Below are positions 46,201 to 54,065 of a stretch of DNA of 59,763 nt, in pieces. The stretch covers positions 1 through 59,763 of the forward strand of contig CASENM010000015.1 of assembly GCA_949289295.1 (NCBI GenBank). The letters run 5' to 3'. The position numbers and the translations under genes were made by a program. Each line of letters begins with the position of its first letter. Within the stretch, counting starts at the first letter, position 1. Under the pieces are notes generated by a model. The model was not told the DNA's origin. It saw nothing but the letters and a program-made list of their open reading frames with translations, and did no database searches. The stretch comes from an uncultured Bacteroides sp. (lineage in GTDB: Bacteria > Bacteroidota > Bacteroidia > Bacteroidales > Bacteroidaceae).

Positions 46201-47098
46201 GGCTGTGCCGTTTGATTTGATTGCCGACTTGAACTCTGTCAATAAACTTGACAAGATGCATTATGTGCCGCGTGACAACGGTGGAAACGGTACTTTGCTG
46301 AAAGGTACTGTGGCTTACAGCATGGATAAGGAGAATTGGACGGAAGCAGGTGCATTTGAATGGAAGCGCGATAATGAAGTGAAAGTATTCTCCTTTGAAG
46401 GGGGACCAAAAGCACGTTATATCAGGTTGCATGTTACCGAAGCTGTCGGAAATTTCGGTTCGGGTAAAGAACTTTATGTATTCAAGGTACCGGGTACGGA
46501 CAGCTATCTTCCGGGAGATATCAATAACGACCGTCTGATTGATGAGAATGACTTGACTTCTTATACCAATTATACAGGTTTGAGACAAGGTGATTCTGAT
46601 TTTGAAGGTTATATCAGCAACGGTGACCTGAACTGTAACGGCTTGATTGATGCGTATGACATTTCTGCCGTGGCGACACGGCTGGAAGGCGGTGCGGAGA
46701 TTTTGCATCCCGATACGTTGGGGGGTATGCTTGTGCTGAGTACACCGAAAAAATCGTATGCCAAAGGGGAAGTTGTTGAGGTTGAAGTGAAAGGAAGTGG
46801 CTTGAAAGGTGTCAATGCGCTTAGTTTTGCCTTACCTTATGATGCGGAAACTTATGAGTTCGCCGGGGTGGAGGCAGTGGCTGTAGGGGAGATGCGTAAC
46901 CTGACTAACGACCGTCTGCATACTAATGGAATCAAAGCTCTTTATCCGACTTTTGTCAATGTCGGTGACCATAAAACGCTGGAAGGGGATGAGACACTCT
47001 TCATCATCCGGCTGAAAGCAAAACGTGACTTGAAGTTTGACTTGAAGCTGGCAGACGGAATGTTGGTAAACAAGTCGATGGAATATATCCGTTTTTAA
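43205..47098 (+). CDS. Large secreted GH31 glycosidase with FN3, F5/8C, dockerin-like and cohesin-like tail
   Basis: 1297 residues from ATG 43205; the open frame upstream has no signal and is rejected. After a signal peptide comes the GH31 N-terminal and catalytic domain: nucleophile Asp about 438 in VLKTDVAWVG and acid/base Asp about 490 in WSGDQTGGN. A DUF5110-type beta domain follows, then a fibronectin III domain (about 880-960), an F5/8-type C (CBM32-like) domain (about 965-1095), a dockerin-like pair of Ca loops (GDINNDRLIDENDL and GDLNCNGLIDAYDI, about 1100-1160) and a cohesin-like beta domain to the end. GH31 enzymes cleave alpha-glucosidic, xylosidic or galactosaminidic bonds; which one cannot be decided here. 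Confidence 0.88.
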   Translation: MMEAILFRDGWKKIPSALILSAALTCMDAQAVSVCPDNSLVGTEQVDMQVKGVVQINPTAVEISFSNGQRATLDFYGRNIFRLFWDPAGGILRNPQANPEAQILVDNPRGGCEVLPGAPVSGGLAVTDDGQTVVVSTERLEVRFDKASTLMTIVDRARGAVVVQETAPIEFQPKKTVMTLKETPDEYFYGGGVQNGRFSHKGKSIAIENQNSWTDGGVASPNPFYWSTGGYGILWHTFAKGEYDFGRTVPGQVTLSHDVGYLDIFIMVDDDAVGLLNAYYQLTGHPVLLPKFGFYEGHLNAYNRDYWKEDEKGILFEDGKRYKESQKDNGGIKESLNGEKQNYQFSARAVIDRYKAHDMPLGWLLPNDGYGAGYGQTGTLDGNILNLRALTDYAHRNGVEIGLWTQSDLHPKDGVEALLQRDIVKEVRDAGVRVLKTDVAWVGAGYFFGLNGVADVAQIMTYYGNDSRPFIISLDGWAGTQRYAGIWSGDQTGGNWEYIRFHIPTYIGSGLSGNPNITSDMDGIFGGKNAVVNTRDFQWKAFTPMQLNMDGWGANEKYPHALGEPATSINRWYLKLKSELLPYAYSIAREAVDGLPMMRAMFLEYPNRYTWGKSTQYQYLFGPYFLVAPVYQNTRADGQGNDVRNGIYLPEGKWIDYFSGDVYQGGRIINNYEAPLWKLPLFVKAGAIIPMANPSNNVGEVNKALRIFELYPEGYSAFRMYDDDGITEAYRRDEHVTTFIECDTDEKGRAIVTIHPAEGDFDGYVKEQTTELRINVTQHPKKVSALVGRKKVKLTEVSSPEDFRKGENVYYYDATPNLNLFATPGSDFARKVITKNPQLRVKLAAADVTAVQTVLTVEGFVFAPSEKLCVTEGMLTAPRPQITDENITAYTLKPTWEKVDHADFYEILFDGMNYSTIRDTELLFEDLKAETDYSFQIRAVNKDGCSDWTAFNATTKSDPLEFAVRGITGWTSVKNQGRSLRRLFDFEEGELWHTAYDGAAVPFDLIADLNSVNKLDKMHYVPRDNGGNGTLLKGTVAYSMDKENWTEAGAFEWKRDNEVKVFSFEGGPKARYIRLHVTEAVGNFGSGKELYVFKVPGTDSYLPGDINNDRLIDENDLTSYTNYTGLRQGDSDFEGYISNGDLNCNGLIDAYDISAVATRLEGGAEILHPDTLGGMLVLSTPKKSYAKGEVVEVEVKGSGLKGVNALSFALPYDAETYEFAGVEAVAVGEMRNLTNDRLHTNGIKALYPTFVNVGDHKTLEGDETLFIIRLKAKRDLKFDLKLADGMLVNKSMEYIRF

Positions 47099-47150
47099 AA
47101 ATATGTTTGCCAGAGACATCAATGCATAGATAGGTAATCTATAAAATGGA

Positions 47151-47197
47151 ACGAGGTTGAATCCTGGATTGTCTTTAGGGTTCAACCTCGTCTTTTT
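47151..47197 (+). terminator. Terminator after the GH31 gene
   Basis: Perfect 11-bp stem ACGAGGTTGAA with TTCAACCTCGT, loop of 19, followed by CTTTTT. Confidence 0.85.
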
Positions 47198-47205
47198 ATA
47201 TCCGG

Positions 47206-49596
47206 TCAATGATTCAGATAGATGTCCGTGCCGAAGGCCCATCCCATGAAGCCGGCTTCTGTCTTGCGGCTTTTCCCACGGAATTTCACTGTATAGGCAT
47301 GGCGCAGGTTGCAGTGTAGGTTGACCATCTGTCTTTCGTCCGCTTCAACCTCCAGTGCATTCCCTTTCCGGGATATCCTGCAGTTGTATCCGGCCAATGT
47401 GCCGTCGGGGCGTTCCACGACAAACGCGTTGGTCAGCATGGCCTCGCCCATGAACTTGAATACCTCATGCACATCGTTGTCTTGTGTGTTCACCGTCTGC
47501 CAGTCGCTGATCATGTTGACATACTGCTCGCCGATGATGAACCGACGTGTGTCGTACAGGTCAGGATGGGGGTTCCCGAAGCTGAGAGAGTCTGCTGTGA
47601 CGTGTGTGTCGGCGCTGCAGGTCTGTCTTACCCGGAGATAGGGATCCACCACGAAAGCCCATCTCAGGTCTCCGGTCCGGTAGTCGATGAGATTTGAAAA
47701 GGCCCCCATGGCGTTGTAGGTCTCCCTCAACCAGCGTTCTTCACCGGTCAGCAGATAAGCGTAGTAGGTGGCGTACGCGCGCCATCCGCTCCATCCATGA
47801 GGCGAGTTGAACATGTTGGGCAGCATCTGCACGTCATATTGGGCTTCCCAGTAGCGCATTGTGCCGCCCCGTCGGCGTGCGTCGGGCACACGGAGCTGTG
47901 TCAGACAGTCGTGGCTTTCAAGTATGTCGAGCATCGCTTCCGTGTAGTGGGCACGTGTCTGGGCGTCTTTCTGCATGAGTCCGAGCATTCCTATCTGGAG
48001 GGCCGAGCAGGATATCATGCCGTCCTCGAAAGTCAGTTCCCCTTCCGTCTCGAAATCGCCTTGTGAGGCGACCAGCTGGTCGATGGCGCGTCTGGCTGAG
48101 GCATAATGCCTTTCGGCGGCCTGTTCCCATTCCGCGTTGTCCTTTCCCAGTTCATACTCGGCAAGGGCAAGCTCCAGTATGTTTTTGGCCACATAGATAA
48201 CGCTGGTGTAGATGATGTTATGGTTCACGTACGCTCCGTCTTTCCGTTGCCAGGTGTTGATGAGCCAGTCGGCCAGTCGTGACGCTTTCCGGAGGTCTTC
48301 CGGGTCTTTATACGCATGATATTTCTTCACCAGCAGGTTGATGGTGCCTGATGTGTTCTGGATACGGGAACTGTAGAATTTGGGTTCCATTTTTATCGTA
48401 TCGTGCAGCAGGGTGAAGAGATAGTCGAACCGTTGGCGGAGTTTCCGGTCCAGCTCCTTGTCAGGAAAATACTGTGCCGCCAGAAAGGCGGAGTAGAAGC
48501 CGTACCAGCTCTCGATGTGCGAGGTGGCTTTCTGGTGATATTTCCAGGCTCCCTGACGTGCTTGTTCCAGTGTCCGTTTCCATGAGGCGTGTGCGGAGAG
48601 TATTCCTTCCGCCTGCCTTTGTCCGTCGTCCACGGATATTGTGTACAGTCCGGTTTCCGGCAGGGTGCAGGTGATTCGCTGCGTGTGTCCGTCCAGTCTT
48701 TCCGATGTCAGCTTCAGTTCTTCTCCCCGGTCATTGCGGACGGTTGTCCGTGCGTTGCCGGCCAGCACATCGAAAGTGAGCTGCCCGCCCGGTCGGCAGG
48801 TGGTTTCCGGAATCCGGAGCATGGGGATGCCGGAAAGCCGGTGGAGTGTCTCCTCCAGTTCATCCGGTTTTCTGATGTTGACAAAAGCGATGGTCCACGT
48901 CTTGCTTTCCCCCTGCCTCAGCGTCCACAGGTTCTGTGGGTGATGTTCCGGCAAAGGCAGGGCGTTCAGCAGGTCCAGGTTCAATGACTCGATGCGGTGT
49001 CCCATGAACCAGTGGGGCGCGGGGTCCTGATAGCCCAGATTGTATTCCACGCTCCATGAGGCGACAGGTTGTGGTGATACGATTCCCAGTGTATGTCCGG
49101 AGGGGGTCTGGAGATAGCCGAAGAAATGATTCTTTTCGTTGCGCATCAGGGTGGGGAAGTGTTTGCCGAACCAGTCAGGATATTTGTCCATATAGGTGTC
49201 GATACCCAGACGCAGTCCGGCCTTTTCCGGCTGGAAGGGTACGTGTCCCGTATTGATCAAGGTCACTTCCAGAGCCGGTTGGCCTTTCCAGTCTTTGTAG
49301 CTCATGCGGCATTCCACTCCGTCGATGACGGCCCGGTAAGAAAGGCGTCCGTCGGGTATCCACGGGGCGTCCGTTGTCTTGCCGTCCGCAACGGCATAGA
49401 AGGAAGGGCCGGTATGCTGATTGTCTTTCTGGAAGAAAGGCACCGTATCGTTCTGTCCTTTTGTTTTGAAGATGATTTGTTCCAGGCATCCGTTGCCGGA
49501 AATGCGTGCTTCCCAGTTTTTACCTTTCAAAGAGGTCTGTGCCGTAAGATTCCAGCAGAGACAGCAGGAAACGAACAGCAGGAAAAGTTTTTTCAT
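47206..49596 (-). CDS. Secreted six-hairpin-glycosidase-like protein of unknown activity
   Basis: 796 residues with signal peptide MKKLFLLFVSCCLCWNLTAQ. Residues about 25-300 are beta-rich (a galactose-mutarotase-like sandwich would fit), and about 340-700 are helix-rich with repeated aromatic patterns (ESWYGFYSAFLAAQYF, HNIIYTSVIYVAKNILELALAEYE, NMFNSPHGWSGWRAYATYYAYLLTG) that resemble an alpha/alpha-barrel glycosidase or lyase. I do not recognise the family and see no motif that assigns catalytic residues. It lies convergent to the GH31 gene and near GH89, so a glycan substrate is likely. Confidence 0.6.
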   Translation of the reverse strand: MKKLFLLFVSCCLCWNLTAQTSLKGKNWEARISGNGCLEQIIFKTKGQNDTVPFFQKDNQHTGPSFYAVADGKTTDAPWIPDGRLSYRAVIDGVECRMSYKDWKGQPALEVTLINTGHVPFQPEKAGLRLGIDTYMDKYPDWFGKHFPTLMRNEKNHFFGYLQTPSGHTLGIVSPQPVASWSVEYNLGYQDPAPHWFMGHRIESLNLDLLNALPLPEHHPQNLWTLRQGESKTWTIAFVNIRKPDELEETLHRLSGIPMLRIPETTCRPGGQLTFDVLAGNARTTVRNDRGEELKLTSERLDGHTQRITCTLPETGLYTISVDDGQRQAEGILSAHASWKRTLEQARQGAWKYHQKATSHIESWYGFYSAFLAAQYFPDKELDRKLRQRFDYLFTLLHDTIKMEPKFYSSRIQNTSGTINLLVKKYHAYKDPEDLRKASRLADWLINTWQRKDGAYVNHNIIYTSVIYVAKNILELALAEYELGKDNAEWEQAAERHYASARRAIDQLVASQGDFETEGELTFEDGMISCSALQIGMLGLMQKDAQTRAHYTEAMLDILESHDCLTQLRVPDARRRGGTMRYWEAQYDVQMLPNMFNSPHGWSGWRAYATYYAYLLTGEERWLRETYNAMGAFSNLIDYRTGDLRWAFVVDPYLRVRQTCSADTHVTADSLSFGNPHPDLYDTRRFIIGEQYVNMISDWQTVNTQDNDVHEVFKFMGEAMLTNAFVVERPDGTLAGYNCRISRKGNALEVEADERQMVNLHCNLRHAYTVKFRGKSRKTEAGFMGWAFGTDIYLNH

Positions 49597-49623
49597 GTTC
49601 AGGTCGTTTTTAGGTTTATATCT

Positions 49624-49631
49624 GCAAAACT
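49624..49631 (-). promoter_or_regulatory. -7 box of the six-hairpin-like gene
   Basis: CAAAACTA on the plus strand reads TAGTTTTG on the coding strand, 27 bases before the ATG at 49596. Confidence 0.5.
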
Positions 49632-49883
49632 ACGGAAATCTATGGAATAACCGATGGATTTCGGCGGATTAACGTAATAACTGGAAAGTTAGAAGGGAAT
49701 CACGGAATTTGGGCAGAGGGCTGAAGGGTGTTTTATAGTGGATTGCAACAGAAGAACAGAATTGTTTTCATTATGGGAGAGGTTATATCAATGGGATTGT
49801 AGTGCAGTTCTGTTGTAGGAAAAACGTTGAAAAGGGGCAATCGTGTCAAGGACAAAAGCCGTGGAACAAGGAAAACAAACTAA

Positions 49884-49920
49884 AAATGCCCTGTAGAATA
49901 TCCGCAGGGCATTTTCTTTC
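49884..49920. terminator. Bidirectional hairpin in the 49632-50061 gap
   Basis: AAAATGCCCTG pairs with CAGGGCATTTT (11 bp, 11-base loop), A/T runs on both sides. Likely ends the minus-strand gene at 50062. Nothing else was recognised in this gap. Confidence 0.75.
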
Positions 49921-50061
49921 TTATGTCAATGAAATACTTTGAAAGGTTACTGGATCTGTACCCAGAACATAATAATCTATTTTCTTGGCATACAGGCCGA
50001 AATACGCAATAGAACGGTAATTGTCGTGAAAGCGTCTCAGTATCGGATTGTTGTCATAAAT

Positions 50062-50721
50062 TTAATAGCCGATGGTGAAACGTTCTTGGTGATGGTTTTC
50101 TTTTTCCAGTTCGTCAACCATAGCGACGGCGTAATCCTCTACGGAAATGAAACTCTCTCCTTTTTCATCTACAATCAGGTCATCTTTCCCCAAACGGAAT
50201 TTGCCTGTGCGCACTCCGCTGGTCAAATTTCCGAGATTGGCTGCGGGCGAGAAGAAAACCCAATCAAGCTCTTTTTCATTTACCAACGTCTCAAGGTAGA
50301 ATTTCGCCATGGACTTGACAGCAGGAAGCCATGCTTCCGGAAGCGTACCCGTATCGACCAGGCGCAGACCTGGCTTGACAAACAGGCTGCCTGCACCGCC
50401 TACAATCAATAAGCGCTTTACTCCTGAGGCTTTTGTCTCATCAAGGATTTTCGGATAAACACGCAGGGTGTCCTCATACATATTTGGGTTAGACCATCCC
50501 GGATTATATGCGCTTATTACCGCGTCATTTCCTTTCAACGCTTCTGTTGTGGCGGCAACATCTTCCACATCCACTTCTTTGATTTCCAAATTCGGAGAAC
50601 TTGCCTTTACTTTCGACGCATGGCGTACGATTGCCGTCACATGATGTCCCCTTTCTAACAATTCGTTCAAAATGGCGTTTCCGACATAACCGCTCGCGCC
50701 GATTAATGCTACTTTCTTCAT
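50062..50721 (-). CDS. NmrA-like NAD(P)-binding protein
   Basis: 219 residues from ATG 50721; the upstream extension has no similarity. Rossmann-fold motif KKVALIGASGYVGNAIL at the start binds NAD(P), with Asp and Arg-bearing loops (IVRHASKVK) suggesting NADP. It belongs to the atypical SDR/NmrA-like group that includes quinone reductase-type and regulatory proteins. The gene is divergent from an HxlR regulator, an arrangement common for redox-stress proteins controlled by that regulator. Confidence 0.85.
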   Translation of the reverse strand: MKKVALIGASGYVGNAILNELLERGHHVTAIVRHASKVKASSPNLEIKEVDVEDVAATTEALKGNDAVISAYNPGWSNPNMYEDTLRVYPKILDETKASGVKRLLIVGGAGSLFVKPGLRLVDTGTLPEAWLPAVKSMAKFYLETLVNEKELDWVFFSPAANLGNLTSGVRTGKFRLGKDDLIVDEKGESFISVEDYAVAMVDELEKENHHQERFTIGY

Positions 50722-50893
50722 GACTGATAGTTTTTTATGTGATATTATGTTTGACGGGGCAAAGTTCTGCATTCTTCTTCATACATACAAGTAGGCACTT
50801 ATTCCTCAGATACTTACCGCATGGAAACCATTATTGGAAATGAACGGTTTCTAATTTGATTATTAACTCACTTTTCACATTAATTATGGTGGA

Positions 50894-50925
50894 TTTGCAT
50901 CCAATCGGGAAATTAGTTACTTTTG
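50894..50925 (+). promoter_or_regulatory. Promoter of the HxlR regulator gene
   Basis: TTTG at 50894-50897, a 20-base spacer and TACTTTTG at 50918-50925 match the Bacteroides consensus almost perfectly, 25 bases before the ATG. Confidence 0.75.
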
Positions 50926-50950
50926 CATTGTAATTAGAATACAATAAATT

Positions 50951-51343
50951 ATGGATGCAGACAAACTGAAAGATGAGATCTTTATTAAGAATTGTCCGAT
51001 ACGGAACATACTTTCCCGCATCAGTGACAAATGGTCTATCCTGATTATATTCACGCTGGAGCAGATACCCGTCATGCGGTTCGGAGAACTCCAACGGGCA
51101 ATCCCTGACATATCCCAAAAGATGCTGACGGTAACCTTACGGACATTGGAGCAGGATGGTATAGTAAAACGTCAGGCGTACGCACAAATACCGCCTAAAG
51201 TAGAATACTCGTTGACAGAAAGGGGGATGTCATTGCTCCCTCATTTAAATTCTCTGATTTATTGGGCGAAAGAACAAATGGACAGTATCATGCAAGATAG
51301 GAAACAAAATGACGCACAAGCCAAATACACAAAAAACGTATAA
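50951..51343 (+). CDS. HxlR-family winged-helix transcriptional regulator
   Basis: 130 residues. Signature of the family: NCPIRNILSRISDKWSILIIFTL followed by RFGELQRAIPDISQKMLTVTLRTLEQDGIVKR, a MarR-like winged helix, and EYSLTERGMSLLPHL for the wing. The Cys in NCPI (about residue 15) is the position that senses electrophiles or redox changes in studied relatives. Divergent from the NmrA-like gene, which is its probable target. Confidence 0.92.
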   Translation: MDADKLKDEIFIKNCPIRNILSRISDKWSILIIFTLEQIPVMRFGELQRAIPDISQKMLTVTLRTLEQDGIVKRQAYAQIPPKVEYSLTERGMSLLPHLNSLIYWAKEQMDSIMQDRKQNDAQAKYTKNV

Positions 51344-51407
51344 AAGGCACATGATGTAGAAGATAAACGGTAATAATTAATTGTGCTTTTTATTCGATAA
51401 ATTGTGC

Positions 51408-51415
51408 TATCTTTG
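51408..51415 (+). promoter_or_regulatory. -7 box, distal promoter upstream of rhaM
   Basis: TATCTTTG matches TAnnTTTG and would start an RNA near 51422 with a 190-base leader before rhaM. A perfect 15-base palindrome (TTACAAA-A-TTTGTAA) follows at 51457-51471. Confidence 0.5.
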
Positions 51416-51473
51416 CATGGCAAGAGTTGTTTGACAAAAAAGAGATGAAACGCATATTACAAAATTTGTAACT

Positions 51474-51573
51474 GTTGCAAGTCATTATTTTGTTCTTTAA
51501 GAAAGTTCGTAATAATTTATTTTTAGCGATTTTTATTTAAGTATCAGATTGTTGTTGCAAAACATTATTTTTG
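51474..51573 (+). repeat. Imperfect direct repeat in the rhaM leader, second copy with -7 box
   Basis: GTTGCAAGTCATTATTTTG at 51474-51492 and GTTGCAAAACATTATTTTTG at 51554-51573 are imperfect direct copies 80 bases apart. The second includes TATTTTTG (51566-51573), a -7 match that could be a proximal promoter. A duplicated binding site is possible. Confidence 0.5.
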
Positions 51574-51610
51574 CATCAGTGAATGAATTTATCAACTAAT
51601 ATTGTACAAT

Positions 51611-51934
51611 ATGAGACGTATAGGAAGCGTAATCGGAGTGGATTTGGAGAAACTGGAAGAGTACAAGCGGCTCCATGCCGCCGTATGGCCGAAGGTCATC
51701 GACATGATTAAAGAATGTAATATCCGCAATTATTCCATTTACTATCGGAATGGGGTATGTTTTGGCTATTATGAGTATACGGGCGATGACTATGAGGCGG
51801 ACATGGCAAAGATGGCGGCCGACCCTGTGACGCAGGAGTGGTGGAAGCTTTGCGGACCTTGCCAGAAGCCTTATCCGGACAGAAAGCCCGGAGAGTGGTG
51901 GGCGGAAATGGAAGAACTGTTCCATTGTGATTGA
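51611..51934 (+). CDS. rhaM: L-rhamnose mutarotase family protein
   Basis: 107 residues from ATG 51611. Interconverts alpha and beta anomers of L-rhamnose (or a related 6-deoxy sugar such as L-fucose). Family features: RIGSVIGVDLEKLEEYKRLHAAVWPKVID, with the His in KRLHAAVWP expected to be catalytic, NYSIYYRNGVCFGYYEYTG, and a C-terminal WWKLCGPCQKP plus W-rich segment. No other rhamnose genes are adjacent; given the fucosidases earlier in the window, activity on fucose is a possible alternative. Confidence 0.9.
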   Translation: MRRIGSVIGVDLEKLEEYKRLHAAVWPKVIDMIKECNIRNYSIYYRNGVCFGYYEYTGDDYEADMAKMAADPVTQEWWKLCGPCQKPYPDRKPGEWWAEMEELFHCD

Positions 51935-52044
51935 ATCTGACAGATTGTCGGTTTGTCATTTTGATAATCCAGATCGTCCAGGAGTCCGTTGTTTGTGTGC
52001 GGCGGTCGGACCGGACGGGAAAAATCCGGGGAAAATCGTCCGAG

Positions 52045-52077
52045 AAAAAGCAGAATGTTGAATTTTCTGCTTTTTTT
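52045..52077 (+). terminator. Terminator after rhaM
   Basis: AAAAAGCAGAA pairs with TTCTGCTTTTT, 9-base loop, followed by a T run to 52077. Confidence 0.85.
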
Positions 52078-52240
52078 GTTTTAGAAAGTCATGTTCGGCT
52101 TCTTTTAGGCAATATGTTGACTGGTTTTTTTAGCTGAAAGCTATTTAAAGACAGATTGATTTTTTCTTTCTGTGAAGCAGAAATAGAATATGAAAGTCTC
52201 ATTTGGAAGTATGTCTGCATAGTTTTTCTGGATTTTCCCG

Positions 52241-52324
52241 AGACGCCAAGGTGTTTTTCTTGAAACGTCAGGACGTTTTCCTTGAAATATCGGGACATTT
52301 TCCTTGAAATGTCGGGGCGTTTTG
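52241..52324. repeat. Four palindromic repeat units with a 22-bp period
   Basis: Units follow TTGAAACG-N6-CGTTTTCC with decay: AGACG-CCAAGG-TGTTT, AAACG-TCAGGA-CGTTTT, AAATA-TCGGGA-CATTTT, AAATG-TCGGGG-CGTTTT. Equivalent positions are 52244, 52266, 52288 and 52310, a period of exactly 22. It lies between rhaM and the end of the porin gene. Another hairpin, CACCCCTTCCAGAA with TTCTGAAAGGGGTG, follows at 52344-52375. Nothing else was recognised in the 51935-52502 gap. Confidence 0.85.
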
Positions 52325-52502
52325 GGGGAGGACCGGAAAAAGTCACCCCTTCCAGAAGGGTTTCTGAAAGGGGTGTCGATATACATTAATTAACAAACGC
52401 TTTCCGGATGGAGGAATTTCTGTAAAATGCCTGTTCTTGAAAACCGGAAAATGCTTTCTTTCTGATATGGTGTCAGAAAAAATGGAAGCATTCTGACAAA
52501 AG

Positions 52503-53879
52503 TCAGAAGTTGTAGTTCAGACTCAGACCGAACACCTTGTTGGTGCGTGAGTAGATATCTGTTCCGGGCATTCCCGTGCCGTTGTAGTTAGCCGTTTTCT
52601 TGGTATAGTCACTGTAGTTTGTCCAGAAATAGGCAATGTCCATACTCCATGCCTCGGTCAGGTTGAGGCGTGCGCCGAAGCCTAGCGAGTAGGAGTCGCA
52701 ATAGAAACTGGTGTCGGTCTGGAAATCATCGCTCAGCCCGTAGTTGGTTTTCTGGAAACCGCCGCTCACCGTAAGGTGCTTGGTGATGTCCCATTCCAGC
52801 CCGGCCAGATACTCGTGCGTACCGTGTTCCAACGTTTTCTGCTTGCCTACGGTAGAGCCGTCTGGCAGAGTCACAGGAGCCATTCCGGCATGTTTGTCAT
52901 CGAAGAAATGGTATTCCACCGAAGCTCTCAGATTGGGCAGGATTTCATATCCGGCGGCCAGCGAGAGCATGGCGGGGAGGTCGTTGGGGGTGTTCACTCC
53001 GTCCTGATAGGCGGCCAGATAGCTTTCGCTCACCCGGTAAAGCTCCATCTTGCGTGTCTTGTTCTCAATGTTCAGATTGGTCTTGAACTCATATTTCATG
53101 CCGATGTTCCATCGTCCCAGCTTGAAGTCGGCTCCGATAATCGGAGTCAGTCCCCATCCGCTTTGTCCGCAATCCAGCTCGATGCTTGCCAGACGCTCGT
53201 CCTCCAGTCCGAAGGCCGGAGCCATCGGGGCGTATTTCTCGCCCAGCTTGGCCGTGAGGAATCCCTCGTATCCGCCGGAGAAGTAGTTCATTCGTCCTCC
53301 CACGAACACGGACACCCAGTCGGCGATTTTGTAGCTCAGTCCCAGTTGCACGCCATAGATATATTGCTTGCCGTCCATGGCCGTGTTGATGTCATACATG
53401 TCGGGAGTGAGCTTGCCTTGCGAGGCGGAGGTGATCAGTCCGGTGGCCAGTGCGTCGAACATCGGGAGACCCTTGTCGAACGATGCCTTTCCACCTCCTC
53501 CCGTGATGGCGAACCCGGCGGAGATTACCCAGTTTCCGTTCTTGTAGGCTCCCTGGAACGAAGGAACGAGAGGAGCCGAGGCCTTGCCTTCATAGCGGCG
53601 CGTGGTATAGTTGCCGTCCATAGTCCAGAGTCCGGTGCTCGCTTCTATTTCTCGTGTCTGGAACGCGCTTTGCCCTGTGAGTGAAAGGTGGAACCCGTTT
53701 TCAGACAGAAAGGCGAGACCCGCCGGGTTGCTGTACACTCCGTCGATGTCAACGGAGGCTCCGCGTGCCATCATGCGCAGGAAGGCCGCGTGTTGGTTCG
53801 TGTTGGTCAGGTAGTCTCCGGCAAGGACAGCCGCCGGAAAAAGCAGGGCCGCCGCTCCGGCCAAAAGAATCTTTTTCAT
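52503..53879 (-). CDS. FadL/OmpP1/TodX-type outer-membrane porin
   Basis: 458 residues from ATG 53879, which starts a clear signal peptide (MKKILLAGAAALLFPAAVLA). The mature start GDYLTNTNQHAAFLRMMARGASVDIDGVYSNPAGLAFL corresponds to the N-terminal plug of FadL-type channels, whose NPAG motif is conserved. The rest is alternating beta strands ending in aromatic FGLSLNYNF, as for barrel insertion. These channels let hydrophobic compounds cross the outer membrane. Single gene with a -7 box at 53911-53918. Confidence 0.88.
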   Translation of the reverse strand: MKKILLAGAAALLFPAAVLAGDYLTNTNQHAAFLRMMARGASVDIDGVYSNPAGLAFLSENGFHLSLTGQSAFQTREIEASTGLWTMDGNYTTRRYEGKASAPLVPSFQGAYKNGNWVISAGFAITGGGGKASFDKGLPMFDALATGLITSASQGKLTPDMYDINTAMDGKQYIYGVQLGLSYKIADWVSVFVGGRMNYFSGGYEGFLTAKLGEKYAPMAPAFGLEDERLASIELDCGQSGWGLTPIIGADFKLGRWNIGMKYEFKTNLNIENKTRKMELYRVSESYLAAYQDGVNTPNDLPAMLSLAAGYEILPNLRASVEYHFFDDKHAGMAPVTLPDGSTVGKQKTLEHGTHEYLAGLEWDITKHLTVSGGFQKTNYGLSDDFQTDTSFYCDSYSLGFGARLNLTEAWSMDIAYFWTNYSDYTKKTANYNGTGMPGTDIYSRTNKVFGLSLNYNF

Positions 53880-53910
53880 TATCGATGTGTTAGGGTTTGT
53901 AATATGGGGC

Positions 53911-53918
53911 GCAAAAAT
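53911..53918 (-). promoter_or_regulatory. -7 box of the FadL-like porin gene
   Basis: CAAAAATA reads TATTTTTG on the coding strand, with CAAG (CTTG) 21 bases further as a near -33 box. Confidence 0.55.
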
Positions 53919-54009
53919 AGTGGTATAACTCATACGAACCAAGTTTTCCGTAGAATAATTTTAGATATAATCGTTTCTTCTGAAACTATGACTTGCGGAT
54001 GGAGTGCGT

Positions 54010-54041
54010 TTTGCGGTGAGTGGTAAAATTTGTACCTTTGC
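54010..54041 (+). promoter_or_regulatory. Promoter of the MATE transporter gene
   Basis: TTTG at 54010-54013, 20-base spacer, TACCTTTG at 54034-54041; start codon 25 bases downstream. Confidence 0.75.
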
Positions 54042-54065
54042 AGGCATTTCAAACACATAGTATCT

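Noticed and set aside
49939-50412. Plus-strand frame of 157 codons
   Set aside because: Most of it lies opposite the NmrA-like gene, which has a convincing Rossmann motif.
52241-52324. CRISPR-like array
   Set aside because: The 22-base period leaves no room for spacers, the units are palindromic and decayed, and no cas gene is present.
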